From positions 1-64,000 of the forward strand of contig CAVLCU010000001.1 of NCBI GenBank assembly GCA_963661545.1: 64,000 nucleotides of DNA, in the 5' to 3' direction. Positions 34,562 to 43,188 of the stretch are shown here, piece after piece (positions within the stretch are counted from its first letter, which is position 1; every line of letters begins with the position of its first letter). A program made the translations under genes and the position numbers. The DNA comes from Scatomonas sp963661545 (GTDB lineage Bacteria; Bacillota; Clostridia; Lachnospirales; Lachnospiraceae). The notes beneath the pieces were generated by a model that saw nothing but the letters and a program-made list of their open reading frames with translations, ran no database searches and was not told where the DNA came from.

Positions 34562-34969
34562 CTAGGTTCCGCTTCCTGTCAATCCTTGCAAAGCCCAAAG
34601 CCCACGCAGTGCCTCCACCGGCCGAACCTTATCTGCCTGGGCCTTCACCTCCAACTTCCAGAGAGGATAATCCGCCCCATAGACGACCTGACAGCCGGAG
34701 GCAGTCAAAGTGACGGATATACTGGGGCGGTTACCGGGCATAACCTGCTCGTCTGCCCGTTTGCCGGCCTTCTCCTCCACAAGCTCCTCTGCCTTCTCTC
34801 CCCATGGGATTCTCCCATTTCCCAGCAATACCGCTTCATAGGCTCCTGCGGTATACCAGACCCTGTTATGGACATAAAAAGTACCTAACAGCAATAAAGC
34901 CGTCAGCAAAATGGCGATGGGCAGAAGAATTGCCGCCTCCGGCATATAACTTCCCTTCTTCCAATGCAT
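34562..34969 (-). CDS. TadE-like pseudopilin
   Basis: A 135-residue protein with a short basic start, then PEAAILLPIAILLTALLLLGTFYVHNRV split by a typical TadE-type Glu (E12) near the head of the hydrophobic helix. The remainder is a small extracellular domain. TadE-like proteins are minor pilins processed by the prepilin peptidase. It lies between the second prepilin peptidase and the FHA gene. Confidence 0.7.
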   Translation of the reverse strand: MHWKKGSYMPEAAILLPIAILLTALLLLGTFYVHNRVWYTAGAYEAVLLGNGRIPWGEKAEELVEEKAGKRADEQVMPGNRPSISVTLTASGCQVVYGADYPLWKLEVKAQADKVRPVEALRGLWALQGLTGSGT

Positions 34970-35006
34970 GTCTTTCCTCCTAAACAGGCCTTTGTGGAAC
35001 AGGCCT

Positions 35007-35426
35007 TTATAGATGCCGGAACTCTCTCAGAATAAAAGCTCCCCATAAAAAGGGAACAAAGGGGAGCTCCTTCTTCCTCCGGCGGGTCAGCCAAAGGAGA
35101 ACACAGGCTCCAAAGGCCAGCCAAAGAGCCTCCACCAGAATCTGAAGGATGGGGAAGAAACCCAGCCAGATTCCTCCCGTCCAGACCACCCATCCGTCTC
35201 CCAATCCGATCTTTCCCTGGGTCGCCCTGCTCAGACAGAGCAAAAGGAGGCCGGGAAGCATGAAAAAGAAGAGATTCCACAGGGAACTTTCCTTCCACAA
35301 AAGCTGCCACAGAGCTCCCGCCAGACCGGTAAGAAGGGTGAACCAGGGAAGGATTTCTTGTTTTCGCAGGTCCGTGACACTATTGACTGCCAAAACCAGC
35401 AGGGTAACCCCTTCCCCCAGGCTCAT
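35007..35426 (-). CDS. A24 prepilin peptidase, second copy
   Basis: A 139-residue membrane aspartic protease of the TadV/CpaA type. The two catalytic Asp regions are present: VTDLRKQEILP and GLGDG. Five or six hydrophobic segments follow. The ATG at 35426 overlaps the upstream stop by 4 bp and follows GGAGG by 7 bases; a longer in-frame start at 35522 is rejected. It differs from the first prepilin peptidase (42336-42851), so the locus may use separate enzymes for the Flp pilin and the TadE-like pilins. Confidence 0.8.
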   Translation of the reverse strand: MSLGEGVTLLVLAVNSVTDLRKQEILPWFTLLTGLAGALWQLLWKESSLWNLFFFMLPGLLLLCLSRATQGKIGLGDGWVVWTGGIWLGFFPILQILVEALWLAFGACVLLWLTRRRKKELPFVPFLWGAFILREFRHL

Positions 35427-36241
35427 GATGCGGCCTCCAAAGCCTGGCAGCGGCTGCAGCAGGACAAGCCCTCCAGCTCTGACTCCTCCTTGAGAACCAC
35501 GCTCCGCTTCAAGCCGCTGCACTCCAGGGAATTATGGTAGCGGTCCCCCTGTTCCGTGATATAGAGGAGGCTCTTTTTTCCCTCCTTCCCCACGCACTTC
35601 TCACAGGCCTTATAACGTTTTCCCCCTGCATTTCTTCTGCTGCCCACCAGGCTGGCGGATACCTGCTGAATGCTTAGAGACAGATGGCTGCACCGGGAGG
35701 TGGTATGATAGACACTCTCCCATTCTGTCACATAAACCATGCGGCGGTTCGAGGAAGTGGAATCCGCAATCTCCTCCCCTGTTCTTCCCCTCCAGGGACG
35801 TACCCTGGCCTTGACCGCAATCCGGATGCCCGGAAAGGGAAAGGGCAGCCACAGGGGATGGTAGGTTTCCGTGGAAGTTTTCTCCACCATGGCTTCCCCG
35901 AATCGGTCAGAGCTGATGCCGGCGGCAGCGGCTCCATACATTCCCATCTTTTCCGCCTGCACCTGCACCTCCACCATATTCTTCACATAGATCCCATAGA
36001 CATCCATAAGGCCGATGAGACTGATGAACATCAGGAAAAAGAGGGGAATGACCCATGCAGCCTCCGGCGTCAGACTGGCCTTTGAGATTTTGAAGGTGCA
36101 CAAGGCTGCCCTTTTATCGGACCAATGCCTGCTTCTTTCGGGAAAAAGAAGGTCTGTTCTGTTCTGCGCAGTATCCGGAAGAGAGTATATTTCACTCCTG
36201 TTATTAGAAATCTTTGTTTTCCTTGTCAGATAAAAGGACAC
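35423..36241 (-). CDS. TadE-like pilin with two C-terminal Cys/His modules
   Basis: A 272-residue protein beginning with GTG at 36241 (GGGAGG 9 bases upstream). After a basic segment comes TPEAAWVIPLFFLMFISLIGLMD, a TadE-type signal with Glu before the helix. Its C-terminal third holds two similar modules, each starting VYVT/LYIT, then YHTTSRCSHL or YHNSLECSGL, and ending CEKC or CCSRC. This Y-x-H-x(4)-C ... C-x-x-C pattern looks like a small zinc domain known from the tails of secreted nucleases. Such modules on a pilin could mediate binding at the tip. Confidence 0.75.
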   Translation of the reverse strand: MSFYLTRKTKISNNRSEIYSLPDTAQNRTDLLFPERSRHWSDKRAALCTFKISKASLTPEAAWVIPLFFLMFISLIGLMDVYGIYVKNMVEVQVQAEKMGMYGAAAAGISSDRFGEAMVEKTSTETYHPLWLPFPFPGIRIAVKARVRPWRGRTGEEIADSTSSNRRMVYVTEWESVYHTTSRCSHLSLSIQQVSASLVGSRRNAGGKRYKACEKCVGKEGKKSLLYITEQGDRYHNSLECSGLKRSVVLKEESELEGLSCCSRCQALEAAS

Positions 36242-36286
36242 CCTTATGCACCTCCCTTATTGTTTGGAACTTCCCGAACCCAAAGG

Positions 36287-37735
36287 TCATTTCATGTCAT
36301 ATCCATAGCTTCTGCTGATAGAAAAGCTGGTTTTTTCTATCTCGGCTGTCAGGCAAAGCTCTGCTGCGTCCACGCAGGAATCCAGGCAAAACCAGGACTG
36401 CCCCTCCCGGATTCTCATATCATATTCCACCAATTCCATGGCCGACTGAGCCAATGCATCCTCTCCCTTACCAAAGAGCAAAATGCGCAGATACCATGGA
36501 TAATCCAGCCCATCGCCGGAGGGACCTTCCGAATCCATCACCTCTCTTACCTGGGCCAGACTGTTCAGGGACAGCTGCCAGGAGGCATCGTCTTTAAATA
36601 AGGGAATCTTACCCCCCTCTAAGAGTTTCCGCAGATCCAGCAGACTTTCGCCGAATGCCCAGCAGCCCTTCAGGATCAGGGAAATCAGCTGAGCAGCTTC
36701 CGGAATCAGCAGGAAGCTGCTGATGGTCAAGGCCATGGCATCTGCCTGGGCAGACTTGGTGGGGCTGGTATAGAGATAGGCAAAATTCAATGCCTCCCGC
36801 AGGAGGAGCAGCTGGTTCAGCACACTCTTCAGGTTCTCCAGGTCACTGCTTTTCCCGCCCAGAGCATATTCCACCTGATAACGAAGACCCTCTGCTTCTT
36901 CCTGGCTGGTATAACAGGGGAATACTTCCACCAGGTATTCCAGGAGAAGCAATTTACTCTGGGCTGTGCTGTTGGCCTTTGGCAGCAGCCCCATGCCCTG
37001 CTGCAGCTGTCTCTCATGAAGTCTTTTTTCTCCGCTGTCCAGGACAGCTGTAGACAGACCGGCAGGATCCGGAATGACCAGGCTAAGAATACCCAGACTC
37101 CGCAGCTGCTGGATCACCCCAATAGGATTCACAAAATCAGCCGGCACCTCCGCAGGGGTCTGATCTTCTGCCTGGCCATTATCCTGTGACTCCCCGGCAG
37201 CCGCCGCCAGCTCCTTTTGCCGCTCATATTCCTCCTGCAGACTCTCCAGATCCTGGGCTTCGTATTGGGTCACCTGACTTTGGGCGCTTTCCCCTCTTTC
37301 CTGCAGCTGCTGGCTGAGCCATTGAAGCCCGGATATACCCAGCCGCTTTTCCATAGTCTGACACACTTGTCTGCGAAAGGCTGCCCCCTGGTTGTCTGTC
37401 GCCAGCACATACCCTGTCATGGTTTTTTCCTGCAGGCTAAGTCCAAGGAGTCCCTCCGGATCCACAACCTCCTGGGCAATCTCATAGACCTCCCGGCACA
37501 TTTCCTCTGGCTTTAGGTTCTTGCTCCCATATCCTCCTTCCAGAAAAAGCAGGCCGAAGCTGTCATAGAGCTCCCGATCATATCCGGCGAACAGGGAATA
37601 TAGGCCCTGCTCCATGCCGCAAGCCAAAGCTGTTCTCCCTGCTGCCAGACGGGCGGAATGAAGACCCGTTATCACCAGGGACAAGACTACAGACATGACC
37701 AGGCAAAGGTATAAGGTCATACTTCCCTGTCTCAT
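36287..37735 (-). CDS. DUF5702 protein of the Tad locus
   Basis: A 482-residue secreted or pilus-associated protein. The ATG at 37735 follows GGGGAGGAGGG by about 6 bases; a longer frame to 37813 has no SD. After MRQGSMTLYLCLVMSVVLSLVITGLHSAR, a TadG-like helix, the protein is mostly helical. The family (DUF5702) is found in Clostridia Tad clusters and is thought to replace TadG. Function is unproven. The gene lies between the Flp pilin and the TadE-like pilin. Confidence 0.75.
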   Translation of the reverse strand: MRQGSMTLYLCLVMSVVLSLVITGLHSARLAAGRTALACGMEQGLYSLFAGYDRELYDSFGLLFLEGGYGSKNLKPEEMCREVYEIAQEVVDPEGLLGLSLQEKTMTGYVLATDNQGAAFRRQVCQTMEKRLGISGLQWLSQQLQERGESAQSQVTQYEAQDLESLQEEYERQKELAAAAGESQDNGQAEDQTPAEVPADFVNPIGVIQQLRSLGILSLVIPDPAGLSTAVLDSGEKRLHERQLQQGMGLLPKANSTAQSKLLLLEYLVEVFPCYTSQEEAEGLRYQVEYALGGKSSDLENLKSVLNQLLLLREALNFAYLYTSPTKSAQADAMALTISSFLLIPEAAQLISLILKGCWAFGESLLDLRKLLEGGKIPLFKDDASWQLSLNSLAQVREVMDSEGPSGDGLDYPWYLRILLFGKGEDALAQSAMELVEYDMRIREGQSWFCLDSCVDAAELCLTAEIEKTSFSISRSYGYDMK

Positions 37736-37809
37736 AGATGCCCTCCTCCCCGGGGCTGCAGCCCTGGTAACAGCTGGAGCCCCTGTAACCGTTTCACCTC
37801 TTTGTCCCA

Positions 37810-37977
37810 TCAAATACTATTGCTCTGGTTCGTGATCTTGGACAGGATGTTCTTGACCAGGCTGGTAATCTGCTTTTTGAATAGCACAGCCAGCGTAACG
37901 CCGATCAGAACCAAAAGCACGATTTCCACCACAGCCACTGCATCCTCTTCCATCAAAAATGCTTTGATTTCCCTCAT
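37810..37977 (-). CDS. flp: Flp-type major pilin (55 residues)
   Basis: A small gene with ATG at 37977, GGAGG 8 bases upstream, and TGA at 37810. The product starts MREIKAFLMEEDAVAVVEIV, then LLVLIGVTLAVLFKKQ, with the E at the fifth position of the mature helix expected for type IVb pilins. The prepilin peptidases in the locus would cut before the hydrophobic stretch. The C-terminal part (VKNILSKITNQSNSI) is short. It is placed between tadC and the DUF5702 gene. It is the only Flp-like candidate in the locus. Confidence 0.85.
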   Translation of the reverse strand: MREIKAFLMEEDAVAVVEIVLLVLIGVTLAVLFKKQITSLVKNILSKITNQSNSI

Positions 37978-38025
37978 CTCCCTCACCTCCTTTCACGGGG
38001 CATGCCTGCTCACGGTGCTTTCTTC

Positions 38026-39300
38026 TCACAGGGTGCCTCCCAGGGATAAAAGAGCCGGTGCCATGACCAGGATCAGCACCACCACCAACATCATGCTCAT
38101 GGGAACCATTAATTTGACTGCTGCCTTGTCTCCTGCGGCCCTGGCATTTCTCTTTCTGGCCGCAAAGGCAGCCTGGGCCTCCTGGCCCAGAAGTTCCGCC
38201 AGCCCCTTTCCCCCTTTGCTCAGATTCTGAATCAGGAGAACCGAAAGATTCTTGTAGGAGGCCAGGCCGACTCGGTTTCCCAGGCGCTCATAGGCCTCCT
38301 GCTCTGGGATCCCCCTCTCCATGTCATACCAGGTACGGGCAGCCTCCTCATAAATCCACCTTTTTTTGGATCTTTTCCTTCTCCCTTGTTCTGCCCGGTA
38401 GGCCAAAGTCAGGCGCTCAAAGATCTTCCGCATGGTCAAACCGGCACTCAGGAACATCTGCATCTTGCCCACCAGCTCCGGATATTCCCTCTGCATCTCC
38501 TCCTGCCTTTTTTGCTTCTCCTGCTCCTTCCTGCGATCTCCGGCCATCACATACAAGCCCCCCAGGAAGACAGAAGCCAGGGAAAGCAGAAGTCCGGTCC
38601 CCTCGGGTTTGCGGCTCCATTGTATCTTCTGACCCTTCCACTCCTCCGGCAGCTGATAGCTGTCATCGGCATTCTCCTGATTGAGCTCCTTCAAGGCCTC
38701 CCTCAGCTGATTTTCCAGGCTTTGGGAGGCAGCCCTGGGATAAACTACAATCCTTCGCTGATAGTCCAGGGTCTGATCCTGCAGGGTCAGAAGAGCCTCC
38801 AGCAAAACCTCTGTTCCGGATTCCTCCGCTGCCTCTCCCACTGCCCCTTCCCAGTCCAATACCTCCGGCCGGTCGCTGTTCCATTCCACCGTAATGGGAG
38901 AATCTGCAAAGGAGGTGGGCAGATTCAGGTTCCGGTCTACATGGGTCAGAGACTTGTTCTCCCCCAGAATCAGCTGATCCAGCTCCTCCCTCTTGTCCTG
39001 GAGCAGCTTCCTGGCCGTCTCCTGGTCATATTGGACTTCCGGCACCTCCACGACAAGATCCGCCCTTTGTCCATCCTCGGTCTCAGCCTGCAGCTCCACT
39101 TGGCGGCTGCCCTCTCCATAGGCCTGTTTTTGCAGCCGGGTCAACTGGTGACGGGAGTCCTGTGCCTCCTCCCCTATGGTCCATAGCAGACCCAGGAGGC
39201 CTCCGGCAAGAACCAGGATAAAAATCTTTTTTTCCACCCTTCTTCTGCGAAAGAGAACCAGGGAAGCCACCAAAAAGACGGCCGGTATCACCACGACCAT
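38026..39300 (-). CDS. TadC-like inner membrane platform protein with inserted outer domain
   Basis: A 424-residue T2SSF-type protein. The core (about residues 245-424) has the usual helices and the segments MQMFLSAGLTMRKIFERL and NLSVLLIQNLSKGG. Unusually, an extracytoplasmic region of about 190 residues lies between the first and second membrane helices (residues about 45-240), with a fold resembling a bacterial Ig-like sheet (ADSPITVEWNSDRPEVLDW). Most TadC proteins lack it. The protein forms the platform for pilus assembly together with TadB. Confidence 0.8.
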   Translation of the reverse strand: MVVVIPAVFLVASLVLFRRRRVEKKIFILVLAGGLLGLLWTIGEEAQDSRHQLTRLQKQAYGEGSRQVELQAETEDGQRADLVVEVPEVQYDQETARKLLQDKREELDQLILGENKSLTHVDRNLNLPTSFADSPITVEWNSDRPEVLDWEGAVGEAAEESGTEVLLEALLTLQDQTLDYQRRIVVYPRAASQSLENQLREALKELNQENADDSYQLPEEWKGQKIQWSRKPEGTGLLLSLASVFLGGLYVMAGDRRKEQEKQKRQEEMQREYPELVGKMQMFLSAGLTMRKIFERLTLAYRAEQGRRKRSKKRWIYEEAARTWYDMERGIPEQEAYERLGNRVGLASYKNLSVLLIQNLSKGGKGLAELLGQEAQAAFAARKRNARAAGDKAAVKLMVPMSMMLVVVLILVMAPALLSLGGTL

Positions 39301-39303
39301 ATC

Positions 39304-40122
39304 CTACACCTCGATTCTGACCAGCCTGCGTCCCAGGACGAAGGCTCCTGTGTAAATAGCCAGACAGACCGTCATGAGAAGAATGCCCAGGGCATTTCCA
39401 TACAGTCTCTCCATAAAACCGGAAAAGGTAAACCGCAGATATAGGATAATACCCGCCGGCATCAGACTCATAAAGTTCTGTTCGTACCTCTTGGAAGCAA
39501 TCACCGTATCGATTTCCTGCTTGGTATCAATTTTTTCACAGAGGGTCTTCCAGGTATCCTGCAAAACTGCGGAGAGATTGCCCCCGGTTCGTTTGGCCAC
39601 CTGCAGCATTTCACCAAAATTCTGAATGTCCTCAATGCCGCTTCTGCGGCCCAGCTCCAGGAAGAGACTCTCCACAGGAATCTGCAGTCCCATCCGCCGG
39701 ATCATCTCCGTCAGCTCCTGAACCAGAATATCCTCCCGCCCATATAGCTTTTCCAGATCCTTTCTGGCACTGCGAAGGGCATTTTCCACCGAATATCCAG
39801 CCCGCAGACCCATCTGCAGAGAGGAAAGAAATTCCTTAAAGTGATAATGAAGCAGGCGTCTTTTTTCCTCCAGAAGGGTCTTCCTGCGTTCTCTCACAAA
39901 AAAGAAGGCAATCACCGCCGCCAAAGGCCAGCCCCAAAGGGTATGATAGCAAATCCATACCACAAAGCAGCCCACTGCCGCCCCCTCCGACAGGTAGAGA
40001 AGCCATTGACCCGGAGTAAAGGAATAGACATCATACTGGAGACTGCTGCCCTTTGCCCTGGCTGCCCCTGGATTGCCTTCCCTTTCACCCTTGCTCTTTT
40101 TCCTTCTTTTCCTTTCTTCCAT
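39304..40122 (-). CDS. TadB-like inner membrane platform protein
   Basis: A 272-residue T2SSF-domain protein with a charged N-terminus, a paired hairpin (LYLSEGAAVGCFVVW ... PLAAVIAFFFVRE), then LHYHFKEFLSSLQMGLRAGY and the SGIEDIQNFGEMLQVAKRTGGNL motif, ending with helices. The ATG at 40122 follows GGAGAG and overlaps the end of cpaF by 38 bp; a longer frame upstream is rejected. It partners TadC and the CpaF ATPase. Confidence 0.85.
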   Translation of the reverse strand: MEERKRRKKSKGEREGNPGAARAKGSSLQYDVYSFTPGQWLLYLSEGAAVGCFVVWICYHTLWGWPLAAVIAFFFVRERRKTLLEEKRRLLHYHFKEFLSSLQMGLRAGYSVENALRSARKDLEKLYGREDILVQELTEMIRRMGLQIPVESLFLELGRRSGIEDIQNFGEMLQVAKRTGGNLSAVLQDTWKTLCEKIDTKQEIDTVIASKRYEQNFMSLMPAGIILYLRFTFSGFMERLYGNALGILLMTVCLAIYTGAFVLGRRLVRIEV

Positions 40123-41323
40123 AGTATCTCTCCAGCTTCTCCCTCCTGCGCAGAGGATTTCGACAGACCAATCGGCCCCTTTCATCCCGGCTGTAGAGGG
40201 TCTGAATCTCCACCTCTTCCCCCTGCATACCGGTAATCTCCCCAATCTCCTCCACCATCCGTTTTCCCTTCTTGTCTCGTGTCAAATGCACTAAGATCTC
40301 CACACCGGAGGCAATCTGACGGCGAATGACAGGAACCGGAAGGTCTATTCCCATCCGAACCATCATTTCCAGCCGACCGATCATATCTCTCACACTGTTG
40401 GCATGGGCACTGCCCAGGCTGCCGCTGTGTCCCGTATTCAGACAGGCCAGGAAGTCCTCTGCCTCTGCGGACCGAACCTCCCCGATAATGATACGGGAGG
40501 GCCGCATCCGCAGGGCTGTCTTGATCAGATCACGGATGCTAATCTCATGACTTTCCTCCAGATTGGCTGCCTTGGCCTCCAGACGCACCAGATTCTCAAT
40601 CCCCTGAATCTGCAGCTCCGCATTATCCTCTATGGTAACCACCCGCTCCCGGGAGGGAATAGAATTGGACAGGGCATTCAAGAAGGTGGTCTTGCCGGTG
40701 GAGGTCCCACCTCCCACCAAAATCGTATAAGAAGCCTCTACCAGCTCCTGGAGGAATTGGGCAGCCTGGGGAGGAAGACTTCCCAGGCTCACCAGCCTGT
40801 CCATGGTAATGGCCTCCTTGGGAAACTTGCGAATGGTCAGCACCGGTCCGTCCAGGGCCACCGGCGGCATCACAATATTCACCCGAGATCCGTCCTCCAG
40901 GCGGGCATCTGCGATGGGCCGCTGTTCATTCACCACCCGATTGCACTTCCCGGCAATCTGCTGGATCACGTCCCGGAGGCGGTCCTCCGACCGAAAGGAC
41001 TTGCCCCATTTCGTCAGGCAGCCCTCCCTCTCTATGAAAATATCCCGATAACCATTGACCATGATCTCCGTGATACTGTCATCCTCCACCAGCTCCTGGA
41101 GGATATCCAGCTTCCGCACGGAATAGAAGAGCATTTTGCGCAATTCCTCCTTCTCCCGCAGGGTCAGGAGGAACTCCCTGCCCTTGGCCGGAACCAGATC
41201 ATCGATCTCCTCCAGGATCTCCTCATCCCTCAGTTCTCCCCGTCCCTCTAACCGAAGAAGGAGGTCCTCCCTGATAGGATCAAAGTAACCCCCCAGGCAG
41301 GGGCTTTCAAAGCAAGCATTCAT
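40085..41323 (-). CDS. CpaF/TadA pilus assembly ATPase
   Basis: The secretion ATPase that powers Flp pilus assembly at the inner face of the membrane. The 412-residue protein has a long N-terminal helical domain, Walker A (GGGTSTGKT, residues 204-212), an Asp box, Walker B (RIIIGEVRS), and the His box (SAHANS). The sequence around MVNGYRDIFIE is typical of CpaF. It overlaps cpaE by 4 bp and tadB by 38 bp, so translation is coupled. Confidence 0.93.
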   Translation of the reverse strand: MNACFESPCLGGYFDPIREDLLLRLEGRGELRDEEILEEIDDLVPAKGREFLLTLREKEELRKMLFYSVRKLDILQELVEDDSITEIMVNGYRDIFIEREGCLTKWGKSFRSEDRLRDVIQQIAGKCNRVVNEQRPIADARLEDGSRVNIVMPPVALDGPVLTIRKFPKEAITMDRLVSLGSLPPQAAQFLQELVEASYTILVGGGTSTGKTTFLNALSNSIPSRERVVTIEDNAELQIQGIENLVRLEAKAANLEESHEISIRDLIKTALRMRPSRIIIGEVRSAEAEDFLACLNTGHSGSLGSAHANSVRDMIGRLEMMVRMGIDLPVPVIRRQIASGVEILVHLTRDKKGKRMVEEIGEITGMQGEEVEIQTLYSRDERGRLVCRNPLRRREKLERYYGRKEKKEKEQG

Positions 41324-42339
41324 GGCGGCTCCTTTCTCAAGAGCTGACGGACATAATCCCCCAACTCGCTCCAGACCAAATCCTCTATATATCCCTTTCC
41401 GCTTCGACTGGTGCTGTGGTAGGGAAGCTTAATCTTCTGGATTTTATCCAGAATGGTCTGATACTCCCAGATCCGCAGCAGATTCTCGAATTGGGCCAGC
41501 TTGGCTGCAGACACGGCATCCCCCCGCACCGGCAGGTAGATGCGATGGCAAATATCCAGAATCTGACAGATGTCCTGGACCCCGTCTCCCAGATCCAGAA
41601 TCAATATCTCATAGGTGCTGTTACCTATGATTTCCCGAAAGAGACCAATCCACTCAGCTGCTGCAGTTGATTGAATATCCAGAGGAGACAGAGCCGGAGG
41701 CACATAATCCAGATTCTGCAGGGATTGAACCATAGCTCCCAGCCGGTGGATCACATTGGCATTTTCCCGGCGGACATAGTAGAGCAGGTCTCCCAGATTC
41801 CTCTCATAGGTCTCCCCCAGCAGCTGCTCAAAGCCGGAATAGGACTCCAGATTCAGGTAGAGGGTTGCCTGCTCCCGGGCCAGAATCTGTCCCAGGGTCA
41901 GGGCAAAGGAGGTCTTCTGGGTCCGCCCCACGGGGCTATAGACACCGATGATGCGGGTATTTCTCTTGGAAATGGGCAGATAGTCGGCCAAAACTTCCTC
42001 GGCTCCATAGCAGTCCATCACCTCCCGAACCACCTGGTCCGAGGACTGGTACTTGTAGATACTGGGATATTGGTCCAGCTCCGGGTGAGGAGCCCCCTCC
42101 GTCAAGATCAGCAATTTGCCCACCTGCAGATGACGAACCTCCTCGCACATGGCCTTATCCGAGATCAGCAGGATCTCTATGGGCTGATTCTTGGCAGATT
42201 GACAGAGAGTCTCCACGGAGGTAAAGGCCTGAACCTCAAAGGGCAGATTCCGTCTCTGGTTCAGATATTCCATGAAATGACAGGCATATTCCACCTCCAG
42301 ATCACAGACGGCAAATATATTCTTCTTTCTCTGCTTCAA
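41320..42339 (-). CDS. CpaE/TadZ-like localisation ATPase
   Basis: A 339-residue protein with an N-terminal receiver-like domain (no clear phospho-Asp) and a C-terminal MinD-like ATPase fold. The P-loop is altered: YSPVGRTQKTSFAL instead of KGGVGKT. TadZ proteins place the pilus machine at a chosen cell site. The TTG at 42339 overlaps the prepilin peptidase stop (TTGA) and has GGGAGG 6 bases upstream; a GTG at 42357 would put the SD inside the gene. Confidence 0.8.
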   Translation of the reverse strand: MKQRKKNIFAVCDLEVEYACHFMEYLNQRRNLPFEVQAFTSVETLCQSAKNQPIEILLISDKAMCEEVRHLQVGKLLILTEGAPHPELDQYPSIYKYQSSDQVVREVMDCYGAEEVLADYLPISKRNTRIIGVYSPVGRTQKTSFALTLGQILAREQATLYLNLESYSGFEQLLGETYERNLGDLLYYVRRENANVIHRLGAMVQSLQNLDYVPPALSPLDIQSTAAAEWIGLFREIIGNSTYEILILDLGDGVQDICQILDICHRIYLPVRGDAVSAAKLAQFENLLRIWEYQTILDKIQKIKLPYHSTSRSGKGYIEDLVWSELGDYVRQLLRKEPP

Positions 42340-42851
42340 TAAACACCTCCCATCCACAACAGAACCCCCATCAGGATGGGAACGGAAAAATGCAGATGCT
42401 CCGCCCCCTCCCCGGCGCTGCGGTAAGGTTCTCTGATGCCTGTTGTGAAATATTTTCTGATATAATCGGTAAAATAGAGCAGACGCGACAGCCAGCTGCC
42501 GCAGATTGACAGGATTGCGACGGAGAAGATTGCTCCGAAGAGAAAAGACCAGAAGATACAGGGCAGGATGGCCTCCCGGCCCATGATTCCCCCCAGAACG
42601 GATAATAGCTTAATATCTCCCGCCCCCAACATGCGGAAGCGAAAGAAGATCCAAAGGATCAAAAGGGGAAGGCTAAAGCCCGCCACATAGGCCAGGGCTC
42701 CCCGCCCTCCTGGGTGAAAAAACTGGTAGCAAAAGCCCAGGATCCCGGCCACCAGGATCCAGCCGTTGGAAATATGCTGGGATTTAAGATCCATCCCCAC
42801 AGCTCCCACCGCCACCCAAAGAGCCAGGCAGCCAGGCAGAGACACAGACAT
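42336..42851 (-). CDS. A24 prepilin peptidase, first copy
   Basis: A 171-residue TadV/CpaA-type membrane aspartic protease. The catalytic Asp pair sits in GMDLKSQHISNG and GAGDIKLLSVLGG. It is the first gene of the Tad operon and would cut the Flp prepilin leader. A better-conserved copy than the one at 35007. Confidence 0.88.
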   Translation of the reverse strand: MSVSLPGCLALWVAVGAVGMDLKSQHISNGWILVAGILGFCYQFFHPGGRGALAYVAGFSLPLLILWIFFRFRMLGAGDIKLLSVLGGIMGREAILPCIFWSFLFGAIFSVAILSICGSWLSRLLYFTDYIRKYFTTGIREPYRSAGEGAEHLHFSVPILMGVLLWMGGVY

Positions 42852-43005
42852 ACAGACGCCCCCTCCCTCTATTCACCATAGAAATGATAAAAGGCAAAAA
42901 AACAAACAAGGGAAAACAAAAGAAAGCAAAGTCAGAAAAGAAAAAGCAAGTTTCTCAAAAGAATTGTTATCTGCTCATTTCAGAAGTGTAATTAAATATA
43001 GTGCT
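42852..43005 (-). other. leader of the Tad operon
   Basis: About 150 bp between promoter and first gene, pyrimidine-rich when transcribed. No hairpin, frame or known motif stands out. Confidence 0.3.
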
Positions 43006-43033
43006 ATTATAACACCCATTTATGATTTGTCCA
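43006..43033 (-). promoter_or_regulatory. promoter of the Tad operon
   Basis: Minus strand: TGGACA (43028-43033), 16-bp spacer, TATAAT (43006-43011). It lies about 155 bp before the first prepilin peptidase. Confidence 0.65.
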
Positions 43034-43146
43034 TAGAAATCCCAAGGAAAAAAAATATTTGTAACATTCCCACAAAAAACAGGATGACATTTGTGCACTT
43101 TGAAAGCCCCGGCCACTTTCCTCCTGTCTCCTGAGGCTTGACGCAA

Positions 43147-43178
43147 GGAGCCGGGGGGTGATCCCACCCCCCGGCTCC
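43147..43178 (-). terminator. strong hairpin after the Nramp-like gene
   Basis: Perfect 14-bp stem GGAGCCGGGGGGTG / CACCCCCCGGCTCC with a 4-nt loop, 10 bp after the stop of the Nramp-like gene on the minus strand. No T run, so termination is likely but not certain. Confidence 0.6.
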
Positions 43179-43188
43179 TCCATCCCTG

